64,000 bases of DNA from an uncultured Clostridia bacterium (GTDB taxonomy: Bacteria > Bacillota > Clostridia > TANB77 > CAG-508): the NCBI GenBank assembly GCA_934167965.1, contig CAKPMJ010000001.1, positions 124,001-188,000 on the forward strand, written 5' to 3'. The notes under the pieces are model-generated. The model was not told the DNA's origin. It saw only the letters and a program-made list of their open reading frames with translations, and did no database searches. The number at the start of each line of letters is the position of its first letter. Position 1 is the first letter of the stretch. Shown in pieces: positions 44,945 through 53,434 of the stretch. Both the position numbers and the translations under genes were made by a program.

Positions 44945-45625
44945 ATGGAAATTTTAAGAACTGAAAATTTATGTAAAACTTATGGGAAAGGTGAGAACGA
45001 GGTAAAAGCAGTTGATAATATATCTTTTTCTGTAAACAAAGGAGAATTTGTTGCAATAATTGGAGCAAGTGGTAGTGGTAAATCTACATTGTTACATTTA
45101 TTAGGAGGAGTAGATAGACCTACATCAGGCAAAGTTTATATTGACGGCCAAGATATATATTCTTTAAATAATGATAATTTGGCTATATTTAGAAGAAGAC
45201 AAGTGGGGTTAATATATCAATTTTATAACTTGATACCTATTTTAAATGTAGAAGAAAATATAACATTACCATGTAGTTTAGATGGTAAGAAAGTAGAGCA
45301 AAAACAATTAGATGAACTGTTAAAAACTTTAGGAATAGAAAAAAGAAGAAAGCATTTGCCTAATCAATTATCAGGAGGGCAACAACAAAGAGTTTCTATT
45401 GGTAGAGCAATAATTAATAACCCGGCTATAATGTTAGCAGACGAACCTACAGGAAACCTTGATAGTAAAGTGTCTGAAGAAATAATATCTTTATTAAGAT
45501 TATCAAATAAAAAATATAACCAAACTGTAATAGTAATAACACATGATGAAAAAATCGCTTTAGAAGCAGACAGAATTATTACAATAGATGATGGAAAGAT
45601 AATAAAAGATGAAAGGAATAGATAG
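44945..45625 (+). CDS. ABC transporter ATP-binding protein (LolD/MacB type)
   Basis: A 226-residue ATPase: Walker A GASGSGKST (residues 40-48), signature LSGGQQQR, Walker B IMLADEPTGNLD and switch THDEKIA. The type goes with FtsX-fold permeases and powers mechanical removal of membrane-bound molecules rather than transport through a channel. The start at 44945 has AAGGG nine bases upstream; the longer frame from 44924 adds residues before the conserved MEILRTENLCK start. It ends 2 bases before the permease gene. Confidence 0.9.
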   Translation: MEILRTENLCKTYGKGENEVKAVDNISFSVNKGEFVAIIGASGSGKSTLLHLLGGVDRPTSGKVYIDGQDIYSLNNDNLAIFRRRQVGLIYQFYNLIPILNVEENITLPCSLDGKKVEQKQLDELLKTLGIEKRRKHLPNQLSGGQQQRVSIGRAIINNPAIMLADEPTGNLDSKVSEEIISLLRLSNKKYNQTVIVITHDEKIALEADRIITIDDGKIIKDERNR

Positions 45626-45627
45626 TA

Positions 45628-48153
45628 ATGAATGTTATTAAAAAATTAATCTTAAGAGATTTAAAACTAAACAAAAAAAGAACAATTGTTACTATCATAG
45701 GAATAATACTTTCGACAGCAATGATATGTGCGGTTGCAGGGATGGTAACAAGTTTGCAAAAGACACTGGTTACATATACAAAAATAAAAGAAGGAAATTA
45801 TCATACAATGTTTTGTAATGTACCCAAAAATGAACTTAAATATATAGAAAATAATATAAATATAAAAGATTATTATTTAGCTGAAGAGATTGGATATAGT
45901 GAACTCAAAGAATCTAAAAATGAATATAAACCATATCTAAATATTATATCAGCAAATGACAAGTATTTAAAAAATATGGGAATACAATTAGTTGATGGTA
46001 GGTTGCCTGAAAATGATAATGAAATTTTAATATCAGAACACATTAAAAGTAATGGTCATGTAGAATATAAAATAGGAGAAGAATTAACCTTAAATATTGG
46101 AAAAAGAGTAGATTCAAATGGTAGAGAATTGTCACAATTAGATTCTTTTGATCCTACAATAAAAGAAAAATTACAAGATACATATCAAAAGAAATATAAA
46201 ATAGTAGGGATAATCGAAAGAATGTCTTATCAAGTTGAACCACGTAGTGCTCCTGGATATACAATTATAACCAAAATGAATGAAGTAAACAATAAAGCAG
46301 ATATAGCAGTATTATATAAAAATGTATATAAATATGAAGAATTAAATAAAGAAATATCAAATGGAAAATATGAAATAGTAACAAATAATTCATTATTAAG
46401 TTATGAAGGAGCATCATTAAACGATTCTCAAATGACAACAGTAATGCAATTGGCAGGGATAATAATAATTATTATTATTGTATCAAGTGTGTTTGTAATT
46501 AGAAACAGTTTTGCAATATCTACAACAGAAAGAATGAAGCAATATGGAATGCTTGTAAGTGTTGGAGCTACACATAAGCAAGTAAAGAAAAGTGTATTTT
46601 TCGAAGGATTTATACTTGGTTTAATAGGAATACCATTAGGCGTACTTTCTGGAATGCTTGCAGACATAGTCTTGTTAAATGTAGTAACATATATATTAAA
46701 AGACTTATTATATGGTGTTAAATTAATGTATAGTATACCACTTATAGCAATAATAGCATCTATAATATTAGCATCAATAACTATTCTATTTTCTGCAAGA
46801 AGTTCAGCTAGAAAGGCAGCTAAAGTCTCTCCTATGGAATTAATTAGAAGTAATCAAGATATAAAAATAAAACCTAAAAAAATGAAATCCCCAAAATTAA
46901 TAAATAAAATTTGGGGAATCGGCGGAGACATTTCATATAAAAATTTAAAACGTAATAAAAAGAAATATAGAACTACAATCATATCAATAATTGTAAGTGT
47001 TGTAATATTTATATCGTTATATAGTTTTATTGAAAATGGATTTAAGGCAAGTAACATATATTACACTAAATATAGTTATAATATAAATTTATCATTACAT
47101 TGTAAGGATAACAATCAGAAATTAGAAAAAAGAAATGATATTTTGAAACAGATAGGTAAATTTAACACTGTTAAAAAATATTCTATTTTAAATGATACCC
47201 AGTTTAATGTATCAACAAAATATTTAAGTGACTTTGGAAAAGACCTTTATAATGAATATAATCCATATGCCGATGTCGCATCAATTGAAGTTGTATCAAT
47301 AGGAGAAGATGCATATAAAAATTATGTAAGATCATTAGGTGGCAAAGTAGAAGAATATTCTAAAGGCGGTATATTAGTAGATGATTTTAATTATTCCAAA
47401 GACGAAAAATATCAGTTAGGAAATATATATAATATAAAAGTAGGGGAATCATTTGAAGGAAAATCAAATGAGAAAGACTGGAATATAAGAGTAGTAAACA
47501 GGACAGATAAAAGACCTATGGGACTAGAAAAGGTATATAATGATGGTGGATTTTTAATTGTTAGTGACAATTTTATGGACGAAATTGGTGTTGGAAGTAA
47601 CTATTCAAGAATGTATATAGAATCTTCTAATAGTTCAAAATTAGAAGATGATATAAATAATTTTATTGCAGATAACGATGATTTAAAATCTAATTTGGCA
47701 ATATATAATGTAGATAAAGAAACAAAAGCTCAAAATTCTTTAGTGTTAGTTATATCAATATTCCTATATGGATTTATTGCTGTAATAACTCTTATAGGTG
47801 TGACAAATATATTTAATACTTTAACAACTACAATGAATTTAAGAAGAAAAGAATTTGCAATGCTTAAATCTATTGGAATGACAACTAAAGAGTTTAACAG
47901 GATGATAAGATTAGAAAGTATATTTTATGGACTGAAAGCTCTGATAATAGGAATACCAATTGGTATAGGTCTTTCATATCTTATTTATAAAGCTTTTCTA
48001 AATACTATGGATATGCCTTATGTCCTACCAATTGAAGCTATTGCAATATCAATAATATTTGTTCTTATTGTTGTTGGGGTTATTATGAAGTTCTCACTAA
48101 ATAAAATTAATAAACAAAATATTATTGAGACTATTAGAGAGGATAATATTTAA
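45628..48153 (+). CDS. FtsX-like ABC transporter permease (two FtsX units)
   Basis: An 841-residue membrane protein. A first membrane helix (about residues 18-40) is followed by an external domain of about 210 residues, then three helices (about 270-395). A central helix follows at about 445-465, then a second external domain of about 220 residues and three last helices (about 700-835). This duplicated FtsX layout is typical of peptide-resistance or lipoprotein-type exporters. With the ATPase and two-component system before it, it probably protects against a membrane-active compound; the compound is unknown. Confidence 0.85.
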   Translation: MNVIKKLILRDLKLNKKRTIVTIIGIILSTAMICAVAGMVTSLQKTLVTYTKIKEGNYHTMFCNVPKNELKYIENNINIKDYYLAEEIGYSELKESKNEYKPYLNIISANDKYLKNMGIQLVDGRLPENDNEILISEHIKSNGHVEYKIGEELTLNIGKRVDSNGRELSQLDSFDPTIKEKLQDTYQKKYKIVGIIERMSYQVEPRSAPGYTIITKMNEVNNKADIAVLYKNVYKYEELNKEISNGKYEIVTNNSLLSYEGASLNDSQMTTVMQLAGIIIIIIIVSSVFVIRNSFAISTTERMKQYGMLVSVGATHKQVKKSVFFEGFILGLIGIPLGVLSGMLADIVLLNVVTYILKDLLYGVKLMYSIPLIAIIASIILASITILFSARSSARKAAKVSPMELIRSNQDIKIKPKKMKSPKLINKIWGIGGDISYKNLKRNKKKYRTTIISIIVSVVIFISLYSFIENGFKASNIYYTKYSYNINLSLHCKDNNQKLEKRNDILKQIGKFNTVKKYSILNDTQFNVSTKYLSDFGKDLYNEYNPYADVASIEVVSIGEDAYKNYVRSLGGKVEEYSKGGILVDDFNYSKDEKYQLGNIYNIKVGESFEGKSNEKDWNIRVVNRTDKRPMGLEKVYNDGGFLIVSDNFMDEIGVGSNYSRMYIESSNSSKLEDDINNFIADNDDLKSNLAIYNVDKETKAQNSLVLVISIFLYGFIAVITLIGVTNIFNTLTTTMNLRRKEFAMLKSIGMTTKEFNRMIRLESIFYGLKALIIGIPIGIGLSYLIYKAFLNTMDMPYVLPIEAIAISIIFVLIVVGVIMKFSLNKINKQNIIETIREDNI

Positions 48154-48157
48154 AGTA

Positions 48158-48186
48158 TTGACAAAATTAATTAAATTTAGTATTAT
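48158..48186 (+). promoter_or_regulatory. Consensus promoter of the leader peptide/M20 peptidase transcript
   Basis: TTGACA (48158-48163), 17 bases, TATTAT (48181-48186). It starts a leader of about 240 bases before the peptidase gene. Confidence 0.8.
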
Positions 48187-48210
48187 ATAAAAAAGAAAGA
48201 GGTAAAAATT

Positions 48211-48267
48211 ATGAGATTATTAATATTTTTAAACAAACAATTACATCATCATCGTAGGAGCTTGTAG
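48211..48267 (+). CDS. Putative regulatory leader peptide MRLLIFLNKQLHHHRRSL
   Basis: An 18-codon frame with an excellent ribosome site (AGAGG at 48198-48202, eight bases before ATG). It contains three His codons in a row followed by two Arg codons (CGT AGG). Runs of one amino acid's codons just before competing RNA hairpins are the classic mark of attenuator leader peptides such as that of the his operon. Ribosome stalling at His or Arg codons would decide which hairpin forms downstream. The predicted effect is induction of the peptidase gene when histidine or arginine is short. Confidence 0.65.
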   Translation: MRLLIFLNKQLHHHRRSL

Positions 48268-48389
48268 CTATTGCACTCAATTGCGTAGGTACAGGCTAAG
48301 AAAGCTGTGCCTACGATAGTTTAAAAATATATAAAAAGATATATAAAAAATACTATTTGTAGGAATAAATCTTGCAAATAGTATTTTTT
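48251..48389 (+). promoter_or_regulatory. Attenuator: competing hairpins and terminator before the M20 peptidase gene
   Basis: Two exclusive folds share the strand CCTACGAT (48310-48317). In fold 1, CGTAGGTACAG (48284-48294) pairs with CTGTGCCTACG (48305-48315). In fold 2, ATCGTAGG (48251-48258), inside the leader-peptide His/Arg codons, pairs with 48310-48317 and is extended by AGCTT (48259-48263) with AAGCT (48302-48306). The repeat CGTAGG at 48253 and 48284 makes the switch possible. A perfect 15-bp terminator stem (48345-48359 with 48375-48389) ending in TTTTTT follows. Confidence 0.65.
48345..48389 (+). terminator. Terminator of the leader transcript
   Basis: AAAAAATACTATTTG (48345-48359) pairs with CAAATAGTATTTTTT (48375-48389), a perfect 15-bp stem ending in a T-run. 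It lies 46 bases before the peptidase start, so transcription of the gene needs read-through. Confidence 0.85.
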
Positions 48390-48435
48390 ATATATCTATT
48401 TTTTAATCTTAAAATAAAAAAGGAGGAAGAAAATT

Positions 48436-49461
48436 ATGTTTAATGTTGAAAAAATTTTAAACGAATTAGTAAAATTCAATACAATTAAAGACAAAGAAAA
48501 CAAAGAAATCTTAAATTACTTAGAAAATATATTATCTAAAATTGGATTTAAAACAGAAAGAAAAGAAAAATTCTTGATTATGTCTAATAAAAAGGATTGT
48601 TCATTAGGTTTTCTAGGACATACGGATACTGTTGAATATACAGAAGGATGGAAATATGAAAAATTTAACACAACAAAAATAGAAAATAGAATATATGGAT
48701 TAGGTGTATGTGATATGAAATCAGGAATTGCAGCAATGATTTCTTCTATATCACAAATTGATTTTAACAAAATGAAGAATGGAATAAAGCTTTATTTCAC
48801 ATATGATGAGGAAATAGGCTTCTCTGGAATAAAAGACGTTTTAAAGTATGAAAAAACCTTTCCGGATATAATGATAATAGGAGAACCAACCAATAATGAA
48901 ATTATTGTAGGAAGTAAAGGTTTAATCGAATACAAAATTTCTTTTAAAGGTATAAAGGCACATTCAAGTACACCTGACAAGGGAAAAAATGCGATTATGG
49001 ATGCAGTATCATTTATAAATGATTTAAATTATTTCTATGAAAAAGAATTGAGACAGAATACAAACACAAATTTTGAGATTCCTTATACAACAATGAATAT
49101 AGGAAAGATTACAGGTGGAAGTGCTATTAATTCAGTACCAGATTCATGCGAATTTTTAGTTGATTTTCGAACAATAGATATATATTGTGAGAGCTTAATT
49201 ATGAAAAAAATAAATGACTTAAAAAATCAATACAGCTGTGATATACAGGAAATAAATAGAATCTCTCCATTTATTAATAACATTGAAAATTCAAAAAAGA
49301 CATGTAATTTTATTACAGAAGCAAGTTTTCTTAAAAATAATAGAGTTATTTTAGGTGTTGGAAATATAACAGCTCATGAGGTAGATGAAAATATTGATGT
49401 TGATAGTTTATATCAACTAGTTGAACAATATAAATATTTCATTAAAAAATACTGTAATTGA
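48436..49461 (+). CDS. M20-family metallopeptidase/deacylase (ArgE/DapE-like)
   Basis: A 341-residue zinc hydrolase. Metal and catalytic motifs are in order: GHTDTV (His62, Asp64), GVCDMKSG (Asp93), the EE pair in YDEEIGF (125-126), GEPTN, and a late AHEVDE. A dimerisation domain is inserted at about residues 165-275. Relatives remove acyl groups from N-acetylornithine or succinyl-diaminopimelate, or split dipeptides. The His/Arg-coded attenuator upstream favours a role in arginine or histidine supply, such as deacetylation of N-acetylornithine or release of amino acids from dipeptides; this is inference. GGAGG precedes the start. Confidence 0.8.
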   Translation: MFNVEKILNELVKFNTIKDKENKEILNYLENILSKIGFKTERKEKFLIMSNKKDCSLGFLGHTDTVEYTEGWKYEKFNTTKIENRIYGLGVCDMKSGIAAMISSISQIDFNKMKNGIKLYFTYDEEIGFSGIKDVLKYEKTFPDIMIIGEPTNNEIIVGSKGLIEYKISFKGIKAHSSTPDKGKNAIMDAVSFINDLNYFYEKELRQNTNTNFEIPYTTMNIGKITGGSAINSVPDSCEFLVDFRTIDIYCESLIMKKINDLKNQYSCDIQEINRISPFINNIENSKKTCNFITEASFLKNNRVILGVGNITAHEVDENIDVDSLYQLVEQYKYFIKKYCN

Positions 49462-49468
49462 AATTTAA

Positions 49469-49497
49469 TGGACAAAAATGAGATATTGTTGTAAAAT
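49469..49497 (+). promoter_or_regulatory. Promoter of tag
   Basis: TGGACA (49469-49474), 17 bases, TAAAAT (49492-49497). Confidence 0.65.
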
Positions 49498-49532
49498 ACT
49501 ATAAATGAAATAAAAATAGAATAGAGGAATTT

Positions 49533-50081
49533 ATGAAAAATAGATGTAAATGGTGCAATTTAAAAAATCCATTATATGTAAAATATCATGATGAAGAGTG
49601 GTGTAAACCTAATTTTGATGAAAAATACCTATTTGAAATGTTAATATTAGAATCATTTCAGGCAGGGCTTTCATGGGAATGTATACTGAATAAAAGAGAA
49701 GCATTTGAGAGAGCATATGATAACTTTGATATAAATAAAATTTGTAAATATAATGAGTTAAAAATAGAAGAGTTATTGTCAAATAATGAAATAATAAGAA
49801 ATAAATTGAAAATAAATGCTAGTATAAATAATTCTAAAATATTTAAAAATATTCAAAATGAGTATGGATCATTTTATAAGTATTTGGTAAGCTTTACAAA
49901 GAATCAGATCATTTATGAAATTGATAAAACAACATCAGAGTTATCAGATAAAATTTCAAATGATCTAAAGAAAAGAGGCATGAAATTTGTTGGTTCAACA
50001 ATTATATATTCTTATTTACAAGCAATAGGCGTCATTTATTCACATGATAAAAATTGTTTTATGTATAAGGAAGAGGAGTGA
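49533..50081 (+). CDS. tag: DNA-3-methyladenine glycosylase I
   Basis: Removes 3-methyladenine from alkylated DNA. It has 182 residues with the Tag signature: CKWCNLKNPLYVKYHDEEW at the N-terminus, LILESFQAGLSWECILNKR, then FVGSTIIYSYLQAIGVIYSHDKNC near the C-terminus. The zinc-binding cysteines near the start and the HDKNC end are in place. AGAGG precedes the start. Alone under its own promoter. Confidence 0.9.
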   Translation: MKNRCKWCNLKNPLYVKYHDEEWCKPNFDEKYLFEMLILESFQAGLSWECILNKREAFERAYDNFDINKICKYNELKIEELLSNNEIIRNKLKINASINNSKIFKNIQNEYGSFYKYLVSFTKNQIIYEIDKTTSELSDKISNDLKKRGMKFVGSTIIYSYLQAIGVIYSHDKNCFMYKEEE

Positions 50082-50158
50082 TAAGGATTTATGAATAAAT
50101 ATGAAATTACAAAACATAAGACAGTTTACAGATAATAAAAAAGAAGAAGGGTGATATT

Positions 50159-51580
50159 TTGAAAAGTAATACTTTTAAAAATTGGTGTATTGATAATGAC
50201 AAAGAATACTTGCTCAAAGAGTGGGACTATGAGAGAAATTTAAAGCAGCCGTATGAATATACAAAATGTTCTGGTAAAAAAGTATTTTGGAGATGTTATA
50301 GTAATCATAGTTGGGAAACAACTATTGCACATAGAGTATCTGAAAACACTGGTTGCCCAGTATGTGCAAATAAAAAACTTTTAAAAGGTTATAATGATTT
50401 ACATACATTAAGACCTGATATAGCAATAGAATGGCATTCAACAAAAAATAATAAAAAACCTAGTGATTTTTTAGTTGGCAGTCATCAAAAGGTATGGTGG
50501 ATATGTCAAAATGGTCATGAGTGGGAAGCGTCTATTGAATCTAGAACCAGAAAAAATAGTTCTACAGGATGCGCAGTCTGTTCTAAAAAGAGATTGTATA
50601 AAGGAGAAAATGATCTAATAACATTTTGTGAGAATCACATAGCAGCTAAACATTTATTAAAAGAGTGGTATTATCAAAAAAATTTGATAAAGCCTGATGA
50701 AATCGTAGCTACCTCCAATAAAAAAGTTTGGTGGATTTGTTCTAACAATCATAAGTGGAATGCTACAGTAAGTAGTAGGGTAAGAGGAAATAGATGTCCA
50801 AAATGCAATCCTAATACTTTATTTCCAGAACAAGCAATTTTTTATTATATTTCTCAAATTTTTAAAAAAACTACTAGTAGATATAATATTAATAAAATTG
50901 AATTAGATATATTTATACCAGAATTAAATACAGGTATAGAATATGATGGATATTATTTTCACAAAAATGCAGAACAACGAGAAATAACAAAAAATAAAAT
51001 TTGTCAGGAAAATAATATAAGATTAATAAGAATTAGAGAAAAAGGATTACGTATATATGATAATTGTGAATCAATTATTAGAGATGAATATAATAATGAA
51101 AGTTCATTGGATATTGTTATAATTAAATTACTAAAATTATTAAATAAATACGGGGATATTAATACTAAAAGAGATAAAATAAAAATTATGCAACAATACA
51201 AACAGTATCTAAAAAATGAATCAATAGAATTATTATATCCAAATCTAGTATTAGAATGGGACTATGAAGAAAATAAAGGATTAAATCTATGCAATTTCTC
51301 AAAAGGATCACATTATAAAGCCCATTGGAAATGCCTTAAATGTGGTCATAAATGGATTGCCGAGATAAAATCAAGAGTAAATGGAAATGGTTGTAAAAGA
51401 TGTGGAAGACAAAAAATTATTGAAACTCATAGTCATAGCGTGTTGAATATGGACACTAATATAATATACAGATCGATAACAGATGCACAAAGAAAAACAG
51501 GAATTGAACGTCATAGTATATCTAACTGTTGTAAAGGTAAAATTAAAACAGCAGGCGGATTTCAATGGAAATATATATAA
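50159..51580 (+). CDS. Zinc-ribbon repeat protein with Vsr/DUF559-like nuclease core and NUMOD-like tail
   Basis: A 473-residue protein with a mobile, DNA-acting look. Four zinc-ribbon repeats (DUF4379 type, LLKEWDY...WWIC.NGHEW..C..C) lie at about 19-76, 87-148, 166-217 and 366-420. Between the third and fourth is a nuclease-like core (about 222-310) with IELDIFIPELNTGIEYDG (Asp250, Glu261), as in DUF559/Vsr endonucleases. The last 50 residues (NMDTNIIYRSITDAQRKTGI... GKIKTAGGFQWKY) match the NUMOD DNA-binding motif of homing endonucleases. Start is TTG 50159 behind GAAGAAGG. It is probably a free-standing homing-type endonuclease. Confidence 0.65.
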   Translation: MKSNTFKNWCIDNDKEYLLKEWDYERNLKQPYEYTKCSGKKVFWRCYSNHSWETTIAHRVSENTGCPVCANKKLLKGYNDLHTLRPDIAIEWHSTKNNKKPSDFLVGSHQKVWWICQNGHEWEASIESRTRKNSSTGCAVCSKKRLYKGENDLITFCENHIAAKHLLKEWYYQKNLIKPDEIVATSNKKVWWICSNNHKWNATVSSRVRGNRCPKCNPNTLFPEQAIFYYISQIFKKTTSRYNINKIELDIFIPELNTGIEYDGYYFHKNAEQREITKNKICQENNIRLIRIREKGLRIYDNCESIIRDEYNNESSLDIVIIKLLKLLNKYGDINTKRDKIKIMQQYKQYLKNESIELLYPNLVLEWDYEENKGLNLCNFSKGSHYKAHWKCLKCGHKWIAEIKSRVNGNGCKRCGRQKIIETHSHSVLNMDTNIIYRSITDAQRKTGIERHSISNCCKGKIKTAGGFQWKYI

Positions 51581-51600
51581 GTATTTATAATAAATTAGGG

Positions 51601-51640
51601 ACAAAAGATTAGTTTAAAATAATAGCTAGTCTTTTGTTTA
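51601..51640 (+). terminator. Terminator after the zinc-ribbon nuclease gene
   Basis: ACAAAAGATTAG (51601-51612) pairs with CTAGTCTTTTGT (51626-51637), with one G-U pair. Confidence 0.6.
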
Positions 51641-51689
51641 GTAAATTGATATAGAGGGGTAGAGAATACCTTTATTAATTATTATTGAT

Positions 51690-51740
51690 AACATTGCACA
51701 AAATAAAAGCAATACGACCAATTTAGAGCAAGTGTAAAAA
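51690..51740 (+). repeat. First copy of a tandem-like duplication containing a 20-bp repeat
   Basis: AACATTGCACAAAATAAAAG (51690-51709) begins a segment that continues with AATACGACCAATTTAGAGCA. The same layout recurs 62 bases downstream (from 51755) with about 80% identity, and the 20-mer recurs exactly at 56275-56294. Confidence 0.7.
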
Positions 51741-51754
51741 AAGAAATATGATAC

Positions 51755-51800
51755 ATTGCACAAAATGAAACTAATACGACCAACTTGGAGCATTGAAAAA
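51755..51800 (+). repeat. Second, diverged copy of the duplication
   Basis: ATTGCACAAAATGAAACTAATACGACCAACTTGGAGCA repeats the segment at 51693 with scattered changes (first 20 bases: ATTGCACAAAATGAAACTAA). It supplies the GGAG site of the following small gene. Confidence 0.65.
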
Positions 51801-51986
51801 ATGCAAAATATTGAAGTTTTAACATTAAATATGTGGCTATGGAACACCTATGTAGTAGAATTAAAAGATGGAAATAGAGCGACAATTATAGATGTAAGAG
51901 GAAAAAATGAGTATTTTGCAGAAGTAGTAAATGCCTATGGACAAACAGTTGCAAAAAGAAATATAATAGATGAAGAAATAAAATAA
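51801..51986 (+). CDS. Small unrecognised protein (61 residues)
   Basis: A 61-residue protein (MQNIEVLTLNMWLWNTYVVE..., then DGNRATIIDVRGKNEYFAEV). It is mostly beta-strand-like, with no membrane helix. The start at 51801 has GGAG ten bases upstream; an alternative TTG start at 51756 would include the repeated segment. The composition looks coding, but no family or partner is known. Confidence 0.45.
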   Translation: MQNIEVLTLNMWLWNTYVVELKDGNRATIIDVRGKNEYFAEVVNAYGQTVAKRNIIDEEIK

Positions 51987-52158
51987 TATTTTAAATTTAA
52001 AATCACACATTATACAAAAATATATATTTAATTTATAATTAATAAAACATTAAAATGAAAAAATTTAAAAATTTAATAAAATTTTAAATCTTTTTTATAT
52101 TTTTTTAGGTTATATTATATGTAAGCTAGTTTATAAAAGAAAGAAAGGAGGTATTTAC

Positions 52159-52686
52159 TTGGAAGATAAAGAATTAATCTATAAAATACAGCACGGAAAT
52201 AAAGAATTATTAGAGATATTAATTGAGAAATATTATGATGATATTTATAGATTTTGTTATTATAAAACAGGAAATAGCTCACTTTCTTATGATTTAACAC
52301 AGGAAACATTCTTGAAATTGATTAAATATATAGGAACTTATAAACATAGAGGAAAATTTAAAAGTTATTTAATTACAATAGCAATGAATGTATGTAACAC
52401 TTATTTTGACGAGAATAAAGTGGAGTTAGAAGAATTAGATGATAATCAAACTTATAAAGAAAATGATTCTAATGAATTATCAAGAATAGAACAAAAAAAT
52501 TCAATTGATAAAGCATTAAAAGAGCTACCAGAAAAACAAAAAGAAGTAATTATTTTGAAGTATTATGAAGATTTGAAAATTAAAGATATATCTAAAATAC
52601 TTGATGAAAAAGTACCTACCATTAAATCAAGACTAAAGCAGGGAATAGAAAAATTGAGTAGGTATTTAAGAAAGGAGGACTTTTAA
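52159..52686 (+). CDS. ECF-type RNA polymerase sigma factor
   Basis: A 175-residue sigma factor with region 2 (YYDDIYRFCYYKTGNSSLSYDLTQETFLKL) and region 4 (ALKELPEKQKEVIILKYYEDLKIKDISKIL) only, as in ECF sigmas; the sequences shown are shortened motifs. Start is TTG 52159 with AAAGGAGG seven bases upstream. The next gene begins 4 bases after its stop and may encode the partner that holds it at the membrane. It probably controls its own operon, which encodes an ABC exporter. Confidence 0.85.
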   Translation: MEDKELIYKIQHGNKELLEILIEKYYDDIYRFCYYKTGNSSLSYDLTQETFLKLIKYIGTYKHRGKFKSYLITIAMNVCNTYFDENKVELEELDDNQTYKENDSNELSRIEQKNSIDKALKELPEKQKEVIILKYYEDLKIKDISKILDEKVPTIKSRLKQGIEKLSRYLRKEDF

Positions 52687-52690
52687 TTAT

Positions 52691-53434
52691 ATGGATAAGT
52701 GGAGAGAAATTTTAAACAAAAGAGAATTGCCAAGTATAGATGAAAATAAAAAAAGGCAATCAATAGAAATATTAAAAATGGAAATAGCAAATACAGAAAT
52801 AACAGTAAAGGAAAGCTATTTTGAAAAGATAAAAAGATATATTCCTTTTATGAGTAAAATTACTTTTCTTTTCCAATTTATTCTATTATTGGTAGGAATA
52901 TTAGTTATAAAATCTATGAATTTTGAGAAAACAAGGCTAATTTTATCACTTGTAATGCCAATATTAGCATTTCTTCAAATAATGGAGTTAGAGAAAAGTT
53001 TTAAATATAATATGTATGAAATTGAAATGAGTTGTAAAATGGACTTAAAAGAATCGATTTCAATTAAATTAATAATTAATACATTTATTAATTTATGTAT
53101 AATGACAGTATTTGCAGTTATGACTGGAACTCATTTTGAACAGGAAAGTTATGTATTAATTCTTTATTTGTTAGTGCCATTTATGATAACCAATGTTGCT
53201 AACATTTTAACAATGCGTTTATTAAAAAATAAGTCAAACGAAATTGTAAATATGACGATAATGTTATTAATCAATGCGATTTTATTTAAAATTAATATAA
53301 GGTTTCCTAGTGTTTATGAAACTTCAAGTGTTTTAGTATGGTTAGGTTTATTAATTATAACAGTATTTTATTTTATAAAAGCTGTTTATCAATTTTATGA
53401 AGAGGAGGATGATTATATATGGAACTTGCAATAG
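52691..53434 (+). CDS. Membrane protein of the ECF operon, possible anti-sigma or transporter partner
   Basis: A 247-residue protein with a cytoplasmic N-terminus of about 55 residues and six membrane helices (about 58-75, 80-100, 128-145, 152-170, 180-200 and 215-235). The position right after the sigma gene, with a soluble N-terminal segment, suggests an anti-sigma factor, but no zinc-binding HxxxCxxC motif is present. It may instead be a subunit of the ABC transporter encoded next. Its end overlaps the ATPase gene by 16 bases. Confidence 0.6.
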   Translation: MDKWREILNKRELPSIDENKKRQSIEILKMEIANTEITVKESYFEKIKRYIPFMSKITFLFQFILLLVGILVIKSMNFEKTRLILSLVMPILAFLQIMELEKSFKYNMYEIEMSCKMDLKESISIKLIINTFINLCIMTVFAVMTGTHFEQESYVLILYLLVPFMITNVANILTMRLLKNKSNEIVNMTIMLLINAILFKINIRFPSVYETSSVLVWLGLLIITVFYFIKAVYQFYEEEDDYIWNLQ

